From Woeseia sp. (lineage in GTDB: Bacteria; Pseudomonadota; Gammaproteobacteria; Steroidobacterales; Woeseiaceae), in NCBI GenBank assembly GCA_003229095.1, contig QIHS01000380.1:1-9246 (forward strand): a stretch of 9,246 nt of DNA, written 5' to 3'. The position numbers were made by a program, and so were the translations under genes. A model generated the notes under the pieces. The model was not told the origin of the DNA and ran no database searches. It saw nothing but the letters and a program-made list of their open reading frames with translations. How positions within the stretch are numbered: the stretch's first letter is position 1; each line of letters begins with the position of its first letter. This document shows positions 7,214 to 9,246 of the stretch, in pieces.

Positions 7214-7777
7214 ATGAAAATTCACATCAAAAATATGGTTTGCGACCGCTGCAGGTTCGTTGTCCAGAACATTCTGGACAGTTTGAATCTTGCAGCCGTT
7301 TCTGTGCAGTTGGGAGAAGTCGACTTCGGCGCGGCAGAAATTGATACTCAGCAACTGGAGCAGTTCCGTAACAAGATCGAATCCGTCGGTTTTGAACTTA
7401 TCAATGATAAGAAAAGCAGGTTGATCGCAAAACTTCGACAACATGTCATCGAGTTTGTGCGAAAAGACTCGCTTGAGAAAGTGAAGCTGTCAGAGTTCCT
7501 GGCATCCCGTCTGCACCATGACTACAGCTATTTGAGCAAGCTCTTCTCTTCAGTCGAAGGCGTGACAATCGAGCATTTCTACATCTCGCAGAAAATCGAA
7601 AAAACCAAAGAACTTCTGGTCTATGACGAACTTACACTGACGGAGATTTCATACCGTCTGGGTTATAGCAGCGTGGCCCACCTTAGCCGACAGTTCAAGA
7701 AGATAACCGGTCTGACACCATCGCATTTCAAGCAACTGCGGGACAGCGGCCGACGCAATTCCATCGACAAAGTATGA
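7214..7777 (+). CDS. AraC-family regulator with an N-terminal heavy-metal-associated (HMA-like) domain
   Basis: A 187-residue fusion. Residues 1-64 resemble an HMA ferredoxin-like domain with the metal motif NMVCDRC (M8, C10, C13; the MxCxxC pattern of copper chaperones) and an ending ESVGFELINDKKSRL. Residues 80-177 are an AraC DNA-binding domain with two helix-turn-helix units: SEFLASRLHHDYSYLSKLF (93-111) and TEISYRLGYSSVAHLSRQF (143-161), closed by KKITGLTPSHFKQL. This layout is one I know chiefly from Bacteroidetes, where such genes sit next to copper ATPases. Here it precedes copZ and copA by 99 nt on the same strand, so it is likely a copper (or related metal) sensor that activates them. 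Codon use looks less GC-rich than in the metF pair, compatible with transfer. Which metal it senses and its operator are not known. Confidence 0.88.
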   Translation: MKIHIKNMVCDRCRFVVQNILDSLNLAAVSVQLGEVDFGAAEIDTQQLEQFRNKIESVGFELINDKKSRLIAKLRQHVIEFVRKDSLEKVKLSEFLASRLHHDYSYLSKLFSSVEGVTIEHFYISQKIEKTKELLVYDELTLTEISYRLGYSSVAHLSRQFKKITGLTPSHFKQLRDSGRRNSIDKV

Positions 7778-7876
7778 ATTCTGCAACATATTTCAAGAAA
7801 GATGTAACACGTCTGCACGGTTTATGACGCACAGTGGATAGCCTGAATCAAACCATAGACTGCAGGAGATCAAAGC

Positions 7877-8083
7877 ATGAGTAAACAAATCAAATTGTCT
7901 GTTCCTGGCATGAAGTGTGGTGGCTGTGTAGATGCCATCGAAAAAGTTCTGGACGACGCGGGTGTGGCAAGTTCAAAAGCCGATCTGGAGTCGAAAACCG
8001 TTGTGGTTGAGGCGGAAGCACCTGTATCAGAAATGATCAGCGCGATAAAAACGATCGGCTTCGACGCAACGGAAGTCGCCTGA
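7877..8083 (+). CDS. copZ: Copper chaperone CopZ-like HMA protein
   Basis: A 68-residue stand-alone HMA domain, the standard size for a cytoplasmic copper chaperone that hands Cu(I) to a CopA pump or a sensor. The metal-binding loop is GMKCGGC at residues 11-17 (MxCxxC, C14 and C17), followed by a helix (VDAIEKVLDDAG) and the end motif AIKTIGFDATEV typical of the fold. The start ATG 7877 has AGGAG at 7864-7868 with 8-nt spacing. It stops 22 nt before the ATPase gene and is almost certainly co-transcribed with it. The 99 nt before it hold no clear promoter that I can defend, although control by the upstream HMA-AraC protein is likely from position. Confidence 0.9.
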   Translation: MSKQIKLSVPGMKCGGCVDAIEKVLDDAGVASSKADLESKTVVVEAEAPVSEMISAIKTIGFDATEVA

Positions 8084-8105
8084 CAAGGCATCAGGAGCGG
8101 TCAAT

Positions 8106-8750
8106 ATGAGTGATGCTATCCGATTGTCGGTGTCCGGTCTGAGTTGTGCGGCCTGCGTTTCCTCGGTGGAAAATGCACTAACGGGCGTGCCCGGCGTATC
8201 TGCTGCAAACGTGAATTTTGCCGAGCACACCGCACTTATTGAAGGCGATGTAGAAGCACAATCACTGGTCGATGCAATCCGCGGTGCGGGCTACGACGCC
8301 GCAGAGCTGACGGGTGAAGAGGACGAGTCAGAAAAGGAAGCAGCTGAGAAGGCACACTATCGAGACCTGCTCAGGAAAACTGCCTTCGCTGCCGCTGTGG
8401 GTATTCCACAATTCGTCTTTGGAATGTCGGGCTTCCTGCCCAGGCTTGACGCCGACGGGCGCCTGTTCTGGCTCGGGATCGGAGTGCTGACCCTCGGTGT
8501 TCTTGTCTATTCGGGCGGCCGTTTTTTCACCGGTGCGTGGAATTCCGGCAGAAACCACAATGCCAATATGGATACATTGATCGCCCTTGGAACCGGCACG
8601 GCTTGGGTTTACTCGATGGTCATCGTCATGTTCCCTGATCTCGTGCCCCCGATGGCGCAGAACGCATATTTCGAAGCAGCGGCCATCATAATCGCCTTTA
8701 TCAATTTCGGCGCCGCAATGGAGATGCGGGCGCGCGGCACAAGCGCCTGA
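8106..8750 (+). CDS. copA: CopA-type Cu(I) P1B-ATPase, N-terminal fragment (frameshifted)
   Basis: The first 214 residues of a copper-exporting P1B-type ATPase, which pumps Cu(I) from the cytoplasm using ATP. An N-terminal HMA domain (1-68) carries GLSCAAC (C14, C17). After an acidic linker come four membrane segments, about 88-111, 120-144, 155-180 and 187-205; MDTLIALGTGTAWVYS (155-170) is the classic third segment of copper pumps. The frame then ends early: after RARG (208-211) it reads three more residues and hits TGA at 8748. The pump continues in another frame from 8741 (KRLIG, then MQAKTARVV). Relatives have about six residues between RARG and KRLIG where only 2 nt remain here, so about 16 nt appear lost. 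The start ATG 8106 has AGGAG at 8093-8097. As written the product would be non-functional. Confidence 0.9.
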   Translation: MSDAIRLSVSGLSCAACVSSVENALTGVPGVSAANVNFAEHTALIEGDVEAQSLVDAIRGAGYDAAELTGEEDESEKEAAEKAHYRDLLRKTAFAAAVGIPQFVFGMSGFLPRLDADGRLFWLGIGVLTLGVLVYSGGRFFTGAWNSGRNHNANMDTLIALGTGTAWVYSMVIVMFPDLVPPMAQNAYFEAAAIIIAFINFGAAMEMRARGTSA

Positions 8751-8755
8751 TTGGC

Positions 8756-9246
8756 ATGCAGGCGAAAACGGCACGTGTTGTGCGTGACGACGTCGAACTG
8801 GATATTCCCATAGCAGATGTGAGGCTGGACGAGGTATTGCGGGTGCGGCCTGGCGAGCGCATCGCTGTAGACGGTGTCATCGTCGACGGGCACTCCAGCA
8901 TCGACGAATCCATGTTGACCGGGGAACCTGTGCCGGTGCAAAAGAAACTTGGTGATGAAGTCGCCGCTGGCACCATCAACAAGATGGGTTCCTTCCTGTT
9001 TCTGGCAAAACGTATCGGCAAAGATACGGCACTGTCGCAGATCATTGAGATGGTTCGTACCGCACAATCATCAAAACCTGCAATAGGCCGGCTGGTTGAC
9101 AAGGTCTCGTCCGTGTTCGTTCCGACTGTCATGATTATTGCGGTCGTCACTTTCCTGCTCTGGATGAACTTCGGCAGCGGAGATCAGGTGACGACGCTTG
9201 CGATTGTCACGACAATGACCATTCTGATCATCGCCTGTCCCTGTGC
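8756..9246 (+). CDS. copA: CopA-type Cu(I) P1B-ATPase, downstream fragment (out of frame, 3' partial)
   Basis: Continuation of the same ATPase in a different frame; the homologous frame is readable from about 8741 (KRLIG) and ATG 8756 is simply its first Met. Numbered from that Met, it holds the actuator domain with RPGERIAVDGVI (31-42), the phosphatase loop TGEPVPV (55-61), and INKMGSFLF and IGKDTALSQIIEMV (74-100), then two membrane segments (about 120-136 and 148-161). The second ends in the CPC copper-binding motif (161-163), exactly at the window edge. The phosphorylation and ATP-binding domains lie beyond the window. No ribosome binding site is seen just before 8756, so it is best regarded as the second half of a broken or mis-sequenced copA and not as an independent gene. 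Confidence 0.85.
   Translation, partial: MQAKTARVVRDDVELDIPIADVRLDEVLRVRPGERIAVDGVIVDGHSSIDESMLTGEPVPVQKKLGDEVAAGTINKMGSFLFLAKRIGKDTALSQIIEMVRTAQSSKPAIGRLVDKVSSVFVPTVMIIAVVTFLLWMNFGSGDQVTTLAIVTTMTILIIACPC

Noticed and set aside
8328..9150. Several overlapping minus-strand open frames over copA
   Set aside because: All overlap sequence that encodes conserved P-type ATPase motifs on the plus strand, and none has a recognisable product.

Overview
The window looks like a piece of a proteobacterial chromosome, most likely a free-living gammaproteobacterium. This rests on the gene families present, the moderate GC content and the Shine-Dalgarno signals; nothing in the window fixes the taxon. One gene, the HMA-AraC regulator, resembles a type I know mainly from Bacteroidetes and may have been acquired by transfer.

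Layout. (1) 1-1346, + strand: the 3' part of an amidase-signature hydrolase that begins before the window. (2) 1448-2758, +: an exported metal-dependent amidohydrolase whose 3' end carries an exact 43-bp tandem duplication that changes its C-terminus. (3) 3036-3689, +: a TetR-family regulator. (4) 3714-3798: a long near-perfect inverted repeat between two convergent genes. (5) 3859-5289, - strand: a GcvT-superfamily, tetrahydrofolate-dependent methyltransferase of the LigM/DesA O-demethylase type. (6) 5332-5681: an AT-rich divergent control region with small palindromes. (7) 5682-7096, +: two translationally coupled genes, a Cys-rich MTHFR C-terminal-domain protein and a MetF-type methylenetetrahydrofolate reductase. 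(8) 7214-9246, +: a copper cassette made of an HMA-AraC regulator, a CopZ chaperone and a CopA-type ATPase. The ATPase is split by a frameshift and runs off the window.

How the genes fit together. Regions 5-7 form a plausible one-carbon module. The LigM-like protein would move a methyl group, probably from a methoxylated compound, onto tetrahydrofolate, and the MetF/Cys-rich pair would oxidise methyl-THF to methylene-THF. The TetR regulator may control this module or its unseen neighbours. Region 8 is a copper sensing, buffering and export unit in which sensor, chaperone and pump each carry a CxxC heavy-metal-associated domain.

A recurring oddity is the number of short length changes inside otherwise well-conserved genes: the tandem duplication in the amidohydrolase, an apparent loss of about 17 residues in MetF, and a frameshifting loss of about 16 nt in CopA. 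Weaker gaps are suspected in the amidase and amidohydrolase. This could be real gene erosion or an assembly artefact, and the sequence alone cannot decide which.
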